64,000 nucleotides of DNA from Thuidium tamariscinum (taxonomy: Eukaryota > Streptophyta > Bryopsida > Hypnales > Thuidiaceae). Numbering within the stretch: position 1 is the stretch's first letter; every line of letters starts with the position of its first letter. The notes beneath the pieces are model-generated. The model had not been told where the DNA came from and searched no databases. It saw only the letters and a program-made list of their open reading frames with translations. The stretch covers positions 12,090,001-12,154,000 of the forward strand of contig OX344753.2 in assembly GCA_947034885.2 (NCBI GenBank). Reading direction: 5' to 3'. This document shows, in pieces, positions 49,485-61,204 of the stretch. The position numbers and the translations under genes were made by a program.

Positions 49485-50480
49485 CTCAATGAGAGTCTCC
49501 TTTTCCTCAACAATATTGGAAAAAGTGTTGTCTGAAGCTGGGGAGAAAAGGCCCACAGAAAATACATTGTGGAGAATAACTGAAAAATGCAACACCCACC
49601 AAAGACAACCCTAATTTGAATTAGTCCAAGTGTCAGATTTCCATCACAAATAGCATGACCTGAACAACGAAATCAGCAACAAGCACGTATATTGAAAACA
49701 TTCAAACTACATCATAGAGATTCTTACAATACCCTATGTTTTAATATTAAACAGATTTAAGTGTACAGAAAATTCAACCCTTTCAGTCATACAAACAGAC
49801 AGAAGGTCCGACCACATCTAAGCTGCAAGAAGCTCCTAGGATTCGACCAACACTACCATTTCACATCCAGGAGTAAAACCTTCTCACACAAGATTGGAAA
49901 CAAGTCATCAATAGAATGGTTGACAAAAAAACTTACATCCGGTGAAGCCTTAGGGTTAGCCCTGGTCGTCACAAAGAAGGCGAGAACCCTGGATTGCCTG
50001 GGAATTCAACGTCGCCAACCAAAAGAACATCTCCCAGATGATCTGCAACGGAGAGAACGAGCATTTAGGGTGCAGAAAATCCTAAAATTCGAAGATACGG
50101 GAGTATTATCGGAGTTACGAGCAGCCAAAAATAACACACAACTGAAGAAATGCATTGGAGTAAAGGACACAGCGAAGACATGTTCAAGGTTAGCAGAAGG
50201 ACACGGGCTGTTAGAGTTTCCAAACAAAGGACACAAATTGGCTGACAAGATTAAACCTACAAGTCAAAAATAGGGCTCGTCCATCACAGCTTTGATCTGC
50301 TTACGGCCACTGCAGAAGAAAGCATCGGCCATGACAATGGAGATCGCAGAGTCATCATCCGCCTCGGCAAAATAATCGACGCTCGCCTCCCAAAACCTCG
50401 AAGAAGCTCGCGATCGACTGAAATGGGCGATTCCCCATCTACTGTAGTACCAGTTCTTAGAGAATCTCGGGTATGAAGAT
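49485..50480 (-). other. Possible remnant of a spliced gene (minus strand)
   Basis: On the minus strand, plausible splice sites bracket two short blocks. 50042-49937 is preceded by CCGTTGCAG and followed by GTAAGT. 49531-49485 is preceded by AGCTTCAG and followed by GTATGC; one frame of this 47-nt block encodes NTFSNIVEEKETLIE. Upstream, 50400-50264 reads ADDDSAISIVMADAFFCSG in one frame and then stops. Base composition is richer in GC than the surroundings. I cannot join the blocks into one open frame, so this may be a leader region, a pseudogene or a captured fragment. The family is not recognised. Confidence 0.25.
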
Positions 50481-50701
50481 CTTCGTAATGGGTACAGTTT
50501 TGTCTCCTTCGTTTTCGTTGATATCTTCCGAGTTGACGGTATTGAAAAATTATACTCCCTCGGTCCCAAAATGATCTTCCTGGTCAACTAAATGCTCTGG
50601 ATTAAGGTCAAAAATTAATATATTTTCATTTCGTTTTGAACTACTATCTCCTTCTTTGTTTTTGTTGATATCTTTGTAGTTGACATTATTGAAAAATTAT
50701 A

Positions 50702-51469
50702 CTCCCTCTGTCCCAAAATGATCTTCATAGTCAACTAAATGCTCTCGATTAAGGTCAAGTATTCCTTCATGTTTGTTTTGAACTACAATTCTACAAATAA
50801 AGGTCAATGCTCTTCTATTGTCCTCGAAATTTGAGCTTTGAATTTGTTTTCAAGTCATTGTTTTAGAGGTTAGAAATGTGGATTTTTAGGGCCTTTAGAG
50901 AAGAGAACCATTAGCCAATCAATTGAGCAGTTCCTATGCTACATGTTGTTACTTTTCCACTTTCTACTATAGGACTATGTGACCTGTACTTCCTACATTG
51001 GTGTTGTCCAACTCATACTATGTGACTACTACAATGTGGATAAAAATAATGATCCTAATTGTTGACAAATTTCACATGCCTAAATCAACAAGCCCCCATA
51101 ATAGATGAGGTGAGGCCCGCACTACTAAATTTATTAATCTCGAAACTTCACTTCATTGCTAAAAGAATTCTTTTTAAACAAATGAAACAAAATTTCATAA
51201 TTTGGAACTTGATCATCACTTCCTAGGTTATTGGCTTGTTGAAGCTACCACGAAGCTTCCACCCATTGGTGAATTCCTTCCATCACTATATGAAGTTGTA
51301 TTATACTACTAATTGATTTTGTAGGCTAGCCTACCCTTTTGTGACGATGGTTGCACAATGTACATTCAAGAGTTAGATTTTTTGGGTTCTTCTTCTACAT
51401 TATAGTAGAAAGATTATTTTGAGACAAGAAATGAATGCCAATAGGAAGATTATTTTGGAATAGAGGGAG
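50702..51469. mobile_element. Stowaway-like (Tc1/mariner) element, 768 bp
   Basis: Ends CTCCCTCTGTCCCAAAATGA and, inverted, CTCCCTCTATTCCAAAATAA match over 25 bp with three differences, and TA flanks both sides. These ends are the signature of Stowaway MITEs. A second copy of the left end with about 150 bp of flank lies in tandem at 50555. No transposase. Confidence 0.85.
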
Positions 51470-53845
51470 TAATTTTTTTACCATATAAAGACAAATGAGA
51501 GAAATGGAGAGAACAATTCAATTTTTATTTATTTTTGACAAATGGTGGTTTTTTATAAATTTTTGAAGTGTGTTGCCCTATTGGCCCATAATAGGTCTAT
51601 AGATTATTCCAAAACTAATAAAAAAATAAACCCATAATGGTCATTTTACTATCTACAACAATCACAATATTTTCTAATATATAGCTATGCTATGAAGGAA
51701 TTGAAAAAAATACTTTTTGTGATGAATTTAGACTAAAACTAGATAGGGGTTTTAAAGGGATCTATACTAGTTCACTAACATTACATACTATATAAACATC
51801 TACCTTAGCTATACATCAATAGTTATTGAAATGTGTAAGGGTTGTACATCATGTTTCAAACATCTATAATTTTCTAAAATAAGTCCCTTTAATTTTTTGG
51901 TCCATTTAAAATCCTATAATTTAGTGTTGAAAGGTGGGAGTTCCTATTGCAGTCACTAATAACTCTTTAACAATCATTCAAACATTGATTGCAAACAATA
52001 ATTCAACCTAATTAGTTCAAATCTCATTTACTGCAAAAATTCTATCTTGGGTTGATTGAAGACTATAATAGGTTATATTCTAAGTGTTTGTATTGAGCAT
52101 TTTGCCTATAATAGATTCATAGGTTGATTTACCTTAAATCTTAAACATTCTTCTTACAAGATGGAAAACTTTATGTATTGAGAAGGATAATATAATCCAA
52201 CTAAGATGAAAGGGGCTAAGTAATTCCACTATATATCTCTTCAATTACAATCCTTCATCACCAAAGGGGGTATTTTATCTCACTCAAGATTCTGATAAGT
52301 TCCTTGAATATGAATGAATTCAAAAAGTAACATTTCCCTATAGTTTCAATTTTTCTTATTTTTGTGCATTTTTTTTTATCAAAATTAAAAAATTTCAATT
52401 GGTGTCAATGTCAATGTAATTATTGTAAGAATACATTTATACAAAGGGGGAATATCTTGCCTCCAAGGGGAAAAAAATTTCTAACAAAATCAGTAGATTA
52501 AAATAATTAAACACAATATATTCGCCCATTTGATTTCAATCCTGTATTGTACTAACAATTGTTTTATTCCATTCAAGATTTAATCCCTCAAGACCTCAAA
52601 AGACACAATGTGTCCTCTTCAAAGTTTCAATGGCAAATTTTCAATAGAGTGAAATAATTCTTAGTATTTTTTGTAAAGTAGGATCTTGTAGAGTAACAAG
52701 TTGATACATGTGTTGCATTTTTCTATTTTTAAAATTTTGTATGTAAGAAGGACAAAGTATTTTAATTTTTGTTTAAAATATGTAGTCATTTTGAAAAAAG
52801 GAAGCAAACATTATCTTTTTCCAATGAAAGGGATAGTAGAGATGGAAAATAAACATTATTTTAAACAATCCTAGTCGTTACTTTGCACAAGCAAATTGAA
52901 TTTGAACATTTTTTTCAAATATGTATTTTTATCAATTAAAAATTTTAAGGTTCAATTTAGTACAATTAAGAATAAAAGACAATTCTAATTATTCTAAATT
53001 TTTTGAAAATGTTCCAAATAATATACTAATAATATCAATTATTAAATTAAAAAATTTAAGGCAAATATTAAAAATAAAAATAAAATTGTAGGATCCAATT
53101 TGGTTAGTTTAGACATTCTAATTCCTTTTATTTGTAAATGTGTGCAAATTTGAAATAATTTTTTATTTTTATAAATTGGAAAATATTACATTTGCCTTAG
53201 TTTTTGATATGATTTTTGAGCAAGGAGGGATAAAAAAAATAATTCATCTTCTTATAATTTCTTCCCCCAAAAGTCTTATTTATTGCATATAAAGTCAAAT
53301 GTCTAAAATTGATCTATTTTTCACAACTTTGAAAAATCATAGTTTATTCATAAAGTGCTAGATAAAGTGTCCAAAAAATGCATTCTAAGAGATTTTAGGA
53401 TTGACTACTAAGAAGATCCAAAAATTACCTTTCAATATAAGAATAGGAACTATATTGAATTACTTACTTGGTCAATTTTATGTTGATATTTAAAGTCATG
53501 AATGGTAAAAAAAGGTTGGGGTTGCTTATTAGGGTGCTCATTGAAAATTTCAGTTTGATGTTTCATCCTATTTTCATTATACCTTCAAATTCCAATTTTT
53601 CAAAAGATTCAATTTTAGGCATTGGTATTTGGAAATGTGCTCTAAATACTAAATTCTAAAATCCTAAGGCCTTTTCTTTGTCTAAAAATGCTCATGGAGG
53701 CAAAAGTTCCAATGTTGCTAATTTTGAATATCCAAAAATGATTCTTGAGAAAATTTAGAAAAAATAATACATTTACACATGAATAAAAGAAAATTAATCC
53801 AAAATTGAGGATGTTGAAAAAGTAAGAAAAATAAAGTGTTGATTC

Positions 53846-53873
53846 CGATTGTTCTTCGTGGAAGGAACAATCG
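53846..53873. repeat. 9-bp-stem hairpin
   Basis: CGATTGTTC (53846-53854) pairs perfectly with GAACAATCG (53865-53873) across 10 nt. Three further pairs are possible in the loop. It sits in a locally GC-richer spot. Confidence 0.6.
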
Positions 53874-54105
53874 AGGGCTGTGGAGGGATGAGAGGATTAC
53901 TTCCTTTATAAGCCTATAGGCAAGCCAGAGTTGGCAACTTGCTTTAATGAAAGAAAAAGAAAAATGATTATTTTTGCAAATCTAACAATAGAATTTTGCA
54001 TTAGACTAGTATGTGTACAAATTTCAAAAAGAAATTTATAGAAATTAGGTTGCAAGATACTTATGTATAAAGTGAAGAAAACAAGTTTTGAGGGGCCTTG
54101 GCAAA

Positions 54106-54450
54106 CATTAGGAAAGATTTGGGGGGCAAAAAGGGGTACTTTGGGAGTTGTTCTCTAAACAATTCCCTATATTGTCTCGGAGTTGTAAACTAGCCCTAAC
54201 AACCTAATTTTTTGAATTTTTGAATTTCAAAAAAAAAATAAAAAATTTCAAAAAATATTAATAAACTCAAAACCAAATTAAAAAAATTCCCAAATTTTTC
54301 TTGCAAATTAACTTTTTAATTATTTCATTAAATTAAAATCTAATGTGGAATAGTCTTGGCTACATCAGACAGTTGATGTGGCACTGTTATCATGGGTTCC
54401 CACAATCCAAGAACTCACGGTTATATATTGGCGTCAAATCTCCCCTCATG
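54106..54450. mobile_element. Element Y, 345 bp
   Basis: Starts CATTAGGAAAGATTTGGGG and ends GCGTCAAATCTCCCCTCATG, imperfect inverted repeats. The interior has TCTAAACAATTCCC and GATGTGGCACTG, as in other Y members. Confidence 0.6.
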
Positions 54451-56269
54451 CTAGTTTTTTAGACTTTAAATCCTCTTAATTTAGATTTTTTTCCATTTAA
54501 ATTTTTTTATCATGATGAATAAAGTTGAAAGTTTAAGAAAAAAATTCAAAAATAACAATATGATTTTCTATCTTTAAAAAATTATTGAGTAGAAGAAAGT
54601 GTGAGATGAAGGAAAAAAAAATATTGTTGACACTTCTAAAATGGAATTCGAATACATAATTCTAATGGTGAGATTGTCTCAATGACAATTTATGTTAACC
54701 TCATGGAACCCTCTTTTTGGAAGATGCTATAATAACGTGCAAAATAAGATGCTTGATGATATTCTCATCACTTATCCAAATAAAAAGAAAAAAATATTTT
54801 CATGTAGAAAGAAATACACTCTATTAAATATAAAATTTTTAAATTATTTGAAACATTGGCATACTAGTTTTATAGAGTTTTTGAAAGACAATTTTTATTG
54901 TCATCTATTCTTGCATATTTTGAGATTTGGATAGCATTACTTTTACTCTTGGGGGTTTGTTTAAGTAAAATTACATTTCCAAATAGCTTATTATTTTTTC
55001 TATCTTTCTCCATCTTGTAAAAATGTTTAAAAAAATAATGCTAAAAATTGAAATCATGCAAATCTCTTTAAACAGTCAAATGTGCTTTCACCTTATTAAA
55101 ATCCTTAGAAGTAGTTCAAATTTATAAATTGTGATGGAGCATTTTTTCTTAACTTTGAAGATTAAATACTGAAATTTTTTATTAAAAAAATATGAAATTT
55201 CTTCATAGATTATATCCATGTGATTGCTACAATCCTAATATGATACTTATTAATGTTATTAATAAAAAAATTTAACCAAAATAATTTTTTTTTCAAAGAT
55301 GAATTGCAAATTGAATAAAAAGGATTTCAATTAACATTGGTTTTATGAAGGCTTTAGAAATGGATAAAGGTGTGCTTCTAGACTAGATTCACTTTGCGGC
55401 AATCACTTCTAAGTAACTAATAAAGTTCTAATATTATCTAAATGGAGTGTAAATACAATTTTATTGTGATTCCAATTGCATATATATGCAATAGCCTATG
55501 TCTCATGCCATTCTCATGAATGAAGTTTTATTCAATATGAGGGATGTTTTGGGGGTTTAAATTAACTTTAGGCATTCAATTGCAATTCCAATTTTTTAAT
55601 ATTAAAGTTAGAATTTTGAGTAGGGATGCACACAAGGATTGTCTTAAATACAAGCTATTTTCATAGAGTTTAGTCTTTTTTCCCCCCTTAATATAGACAA
55701 ATCATGTAGATAGAAAAACTTCTTACATTTGAGTTTTTTTCCTTGAAAATTTTCCTAGGGATTCTAAAGTAAATTTCAAAGCAATTCATCAATTTGCACA
55801 AGTTGTAGAACCCATACGTCCTTGTAGAATGTCAAATTATAAACTTTTTCTCAAAGTTTGAATGTAAGTATCTTACAATCAATGAAATTTGAAATTTGAA
55901 ATTATACTAAAATATATTTCAACAAGTCAATTGTATGAAGTTAAAGTTGGATAAGAAATATTAATCAAAATAAATGTTTTTTAATCCCTAAGTTGAGACA
56001 AAAAGCACATTTCATATCCTAATTCTACAATTGCTTAGTCAAGTAGGCACAAATCATTTGTGCTAGAAAATCAATGATGTGACTTATGTTCCTTCAAACA
56101 ATAGTTTTAACTTTTAAGAACACATTTAAGAAAATTTATGACAAATTTCACAAATAATTGGAAAGCCTAAAATGGACTTCTAGTCCTTTAGATTGTAAAA
56201 TATGTCACTTGAAATAAACTAGTGAAATGCTTGTTGTTCTTTACAATTACATTACTTGACATCTTAAGA

Positions 56270-57520
56270 AAGACAAAGAAATACAATAGTAAGATAGTGA
56301 TCTAGAAATGTTTATCCCTTGGCCACATTCTACAACATTGCCCCTATTGTTCAATATTGTTTATATTTGAAAGTTTATAGCATTTTATTTAGTCCTATCT
56401 AACATTTGGGAATTTTTTTGAGCTTTGCCAACAATTTCATTCAACTACCAAATTGAACTAGTTTTTCAAGTTGAGAGTCTCGTTATTTCTTCTATTTTAT
56501 ACTCAAAATAAAATTTTAATAGATTTTTTTAACTTTTTTTTTTATATTTCCGAATTGCAAATGTTTTTTTTTCCAATTCCACAAGCTAATAAAGAACTAT
56601 CTAGGCACCAACTCTTCCTAAACATAGATCCTATCTAAAATAACCTTGAAAATGTCATTTTGGAATATGTTGCATAAGGTGAAAACATTTGAAATGATCA
56701 ATGTATCCATTCTTGCCAAATAGATTTATATTGAAAGTGTCTCCTAAAGTGCAATTAGACGCTTCCTATATTTAATTGCAATTTGTTGACTATTGATTTT
56801 CTAGATTTCCTAGAATTAGACAAGATAGTGATTTAGAAACGTCCATTCCCTTGCAATCCCAAAAATTCCATACCATTGCCCCTATCATTCTAGAATTTTC
56901 ATATTTGGAATGTTGATGGTACTACATTTAAACCTTTGTGATATAACCATTAGAATGTCATTTGGAATATGGTGCATAAAGTGAAACATCCAAAAACTTT
57001 GGTGTATCCATTATTGACAAGTAGACTTATGATGAAAGTGTCTTCTAAAGTGCAATTAAATTGTTCCCATGCTTAATTATGATTGGTTGATTGTTGATTT
57101 TGAAGATTTTAATATTGTAAAGAAGCTATACAAATATTTTTGTGACCTAGGAAGCTTCTACTTTGAAAATTCATGATAATTAGATGTCTTATCCATAATT
57201 ATAGTTTCTTTTGTTGGTAATTCATGATTTTCTATTGCTAATACTGCAATTCAATTTTAATTACTTATTTCAATGGTTTTGTATTTTCACCTTAGGGTAG
57301 CAACACCCATAATCATCAATGTACCCATTCGTTGACACTAAAGTTCCCTTAAAATGTCTTGAAACCATCACCATTCTTAATTGTGTCTAATTTTTTTAGA
57401 TTTTGGTGTAAGAATCAAAGCAATTTATTAGAATGTAGTTTAGGAAGTCCTACTTTGAAAATTTATAGGAATTGGATGCTTTATCCAAAAATTCTATTTT
57501 TTCTCTCTTAAATGCATGAT
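56270..57520. repeat. Degenerate tandem repeat, period about 300 bp
   Basis: Motif sets recur: AAGATAGTGAT(C/T)TAGAAA at about 56293 and 56823; AAGTG(T/C)AATTA with TGTC(T/A)CC-type context at about 56745 and 57045; CTACTTTGAAAATTCATGATA at about 57158 and CTACTTTGAAAATTTATAGGA at about 57450. Three to four heavily diverged copies. Non-coding. Confidence 0.6.
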
Positions 57521-58196
57521 TTCAACTACTAATATTGTGAAAATAATTTTTCTAGAAAATGTGCCTCCAACTATGCAAAATTGCTTGTTTTGACCGTTAT
57601 AGGTGCTGCTACTTTAATACAAAGTGTTTGTTTTGCATTCAAATTTATTGTGTTTTGTCATCTTTTGGGTGAATAGTGAGGAGAGATTCCTATCCACCAA
57701 AAAGTGAGGATTTATAGGGTGGTCTTTATTTATTTATTTATATGATTTGTTCAGTTTGCAAACACCCCCCTTATGTAATTTCCAAATGAATTCTCAAAAC
57801 CAAACAATATGGGTTAGTGTTTTTTCTACTTTCATAGCAGTCGTATTGTATTCAAATATCCATAGCCATATTTCTATAGTCGTAACTATATGATTGTATT
57901 CATCATCCATATCTATATTCATATGTATGTACATACGTATCAATATTAGCATTTGTAATTTAAAAAATTCATATTGTATGTCAATCAATGGTAGGAAAGG
58001 GGGTTCTTGTTTTTTATTCCAAAATTAATCTATGGTTGTCTTTTTTCCGTGCCAAGAGGGGGAGGGGGGAAGGGAGGGGAGGGCTGCATCTTTACAAGGG
58101 ATAATTTAGTCATTCTATCTTATTGAGACCCCAGTCAATCTTATTGAAGAGGCTTACTGCCAAGAGTGTATCCATCACTTGCCAGTGTCGAAGTCG

Positions 58197-58767
58197 CATT
58201 AGAGAAATTTTGAGCTCTCTAGAGGGCCGTTAGGAATTGACATGCAAAGCTATTTATTGAAGGCTAAAGATGATAGCCTTAGTACACAATATGTGTCGCT
58301 ACCTTGTGTGAATATTCATCAAGTACTTATGAATTTGTTAAATAAAGAATTCACTTATTGTACCAAGGACTTGAATGACAAAAAGTACCTATTGTTCCAT
58401 TGTCCAATAAGAGGTATTTCATGGTGCAAACATCATGAGCATGAAGTACCAATGATCTTATTAAAAAAAAAAGTCTCACTCATTGTACTAAAAACACATG
58501 AGCCATTAGTACTTAATTGCACCAAATTTGTCCTTCTCCAAATAAAATAATCCCTCAATGTACTTAAAATTTGAATGACAAGAAGTACCTAATGTTCCAT
58601 TATCCAATAAAAAAACATGTACCTTTATAAACATCATGATGTCAAAATGGGTGGAAATAGGGCAAAAAAGTTGTCCTTTATTTGACAAGCACGCATTTAA
58701 ATCCAATTGAGGATCCCGATTGAGGCCATTCTAGAGGCCCTTTGGAGAGTTCAAAATTTCTCTAATG
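58197..58767. mobile_element. Inverted-repeat element M2, copy 2 (571 bp)
   Basis: Ends CATTAGAGAAATTTTGAGCT and, at the right, AAAATTTCTCTAATG form a repeat of about 40 bp. An internal duplication (GAATGACAA(A/G)AAGTACCTA at 58373 and 58573) makes it longer than copy 1 at 19232. The 102-codon frame inside (58242-58550) looks fortuitous. Confidence 0.65.
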
Positions 58768-58819
58768 AACTTTCCGTTTCATAGCTGGTGAGATCTGGAA
58801 GCTTCAAAACATACTGTGC

Positions 58820-58960
58820 ACAATTTCAATTGTTGGACAAGTTAAAATTGTGCTAAAATTGTGTTGAAACTGACCCTGATTCAAATACATCTTGTTAAAA
58901 TTGTGGTACTTTAATGAAGAGCTGTGAACAATTTCAATTGTTGTAGACAAGTTGTTTAGG
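58820..58960. repeat. Direct repeat with 107-bp offset
   Basis: GTGCACAATTTCAATTGTTG at about 58817 and GTGAACAATTTCAATTGTTG at about 58924, both followed by GACAAGTT. The core CAATTTCAATTG is itself nearly palindromic. Present only in this copy of the duplicated segment. Confidence 0.6.
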
Positions 58961-59199
58961 ACATGACTTCTTTTAGTGAATATTCAAGATTTATTCGTGA
59001 ATACTCTAAAATTAAAAACAAACAAACATTCTTTCAAAAATTTAAGACATTAATTTATGACCAATGTTCAAACCTTTGATGAGAGTGTACCTACGGAGAT
59101 CAAGCATAAATATTTGCTCAATCAAGGGCAACCAAAATGGGCACTTGAATGTGGCATCAATATAAGTTGATGATCTCAATCAAGTAATGTATTTGGTTA

Positions 59200-61160
59200 G
59201 CTTTGGCTTGAAGTAGTTGCTAGCTTGTCTTTCCCAATTGTGACTTAGTAACAAAGTATCTAGTAGTGACTTGTACTAGCCATTACAAGTTGCATCATAT
59301 TGCAGTATTCGCACAACCAACAAAAAGAAAATCAAATTTGAACCAACGCACTACAAACTGAATGTGCTGAGAACAAAATAGATGAGAGTCCTTAGCGTCC
59401 TTCAAGGATTAAAAAGGCGGGGTTGGTTGTGAGATACAATTGACTCCATATAACCATCTGGACAATGCCCATTTGCTAGCAATACCGCAACACAGGGCTC
59501 CATTGCTATGTCAAGTTATGCTTCTTTTAGTGGAGCATCCAAAACTCAATACACAAACTGTACCCAAAATTTCATTAAAATGGCTGTAATATTCCACAAA
59601 CTTGACACTTTTCTATGTAGACCACGTGTTCTGAAATCTATACCAGTCCTAGACTTTAAAGCTAAAGAAGGAAATGAATCGGAAGAATGGCGTATCATGG
59701 GAAACAACCGACCATGCACCATTTTATCGAAATTCCCCAGTTGTCAAAATCCTCTGGCATGGTGATCTTACTAGTACCCAATCTCCTGCACAAAAGTGGA
59801 CACTCCGGTAGTTCAAACAACGTAATCACAGCTTTTCCCACAGTCCAACTTACCATGTCGAGTGGAGCACTGGAAAGCAAACCGACCCTGTGTCATTGAG
59901 GCACGTTAACTTGAAGAGTTACATCAACAAAAAAGCAACCTGAATAAGTGAGCAAAACGGTGCCAATTCCTGGCTCCAAGTCAAACAAATTGACAGCTCT
60001 GGAGACCAAGGCAAGAGCATTCCAAGGGCCCAAGATACATGTGGAAGTAATTAATCCGCCTGATGACAGTGTACAAGTAGGATTGACCACCATGCTCAAT
60101 AACCACCACACAGGGACCAAAGAAACCCACGGATGTGTCAACTAAGTCCTACTTACCCAACACTTTCGAGCATTTAATTTGACTCCATCTTTCAACAACC
60201 CAAGTTGAAGATCGATCGCAAACAATGTTTCACTTTCTGTGCCGCACAAACACGGTTTCTTGCAATCAGTCGTACTGGTAACCCTCAATCATTGCTTTGG
60301 GTCCAGCCAGATCGAATCTGGTGTTGCTGCACGAATTTACTTAAACCAGATTGTTTGTTGCAGCAGATGAATATATCATTCCATCATTAATTCATTGTCT
60401 TCTTCATGGTCCTTGGTGTTCACTCTCCGCATGGTTAATTGGTATGCATCCTCGACACTCAGGCTTCATCTATGCACTGCCTCCAGCATCCTTGTGTCTC
60501 TAATCTAATAACTTTTCTATGTTAGTTGAAGTGAATTCTTTCGTCTTTGCAATCAATTTCGGAACTTTGTATAAAACCAAACAGTTTCGATGTCGCTGCA
60601 TGAATTCGTGAACATTCACAAAAATCGCGATTAGGTTTCATGACCCATGTGCGTACTCGCAACGGACATAGCTATGGAGTTGCAGAAATGTGTGTCATGA
60701 GGCCAGATCAAGGTTTCCTAAATTTTCATCATGCTGCCTAGGTTTTCATTTGATTGATTTAGTACAGAGTCTTGGAATTAATTGTAAGGATGAAACTAGC
60801 TTAGCAAACTCCATAGCTATGCATGTAATTTATGCTCTTTTTCTAGTCTGATGGATTTGATACAGGTGTTAACTTGACGAACTTCTTTCATCTTTGCAAT
60901 TAATTTCAAGACTTAATACCAAACCAGTGGAACCTTCTGCTTCATGATGAGCATTCAGCAAATCTTTAATCAGGCTCATGACACAAACTCAATAGCTAAG
61001 TTGTGTATGTGTATACTGTCTTCGATTAGCGGCTTCTCTAGTCTGACATATTTCCTATGAGAATTCAGCTTCAGGAGTTCTTTTATTTAATAATAGAGTT
61101 AATCCCAAGAGTTTGTGCTAATTATCCAATTGACGAATTTAACTTCTGCTGCACTGTCAA
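59200..61160. promoter_or_regulatory. 5' flank of the plus-strand PPO (duplicated segment, copy 2)
   Basis: Collinear with 19592-20545, with extra internal material. Motifs such as CTTTGCAAT(T/C)AATTTC recur at about 60547 and 60893, and AACTCCATAGCTATG (about 60808) recurs inverted at about 60668, so the flank has been rearranged by local duplication and inversion. An AT-rich TTTATTTAATAATAG (61082-61096) lies about 110 bp before the start codon. The transcription start is not determinable. Confidence 0.5.
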
Positions 61161-61204
61161 CATTCAGGCTAGGAATTGAAATCGATCTTGATCAGCACGT
61201 CGTC

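Larger units (their letters stand above)
51472..56260. other. AT-rich gene-free stretch
   Basis: Contains one Y element (54106-54450) and a small hairpin (53846-53873). No coding frame, RNA gene or repeat array recognised otherwise. Confidence 0.6.

Noticed and set aside
58242..58550. 102-codon frame
   Set aside because: It lies wholly inside an inverted-repeat element and overlaps an internal duplication; no family features.
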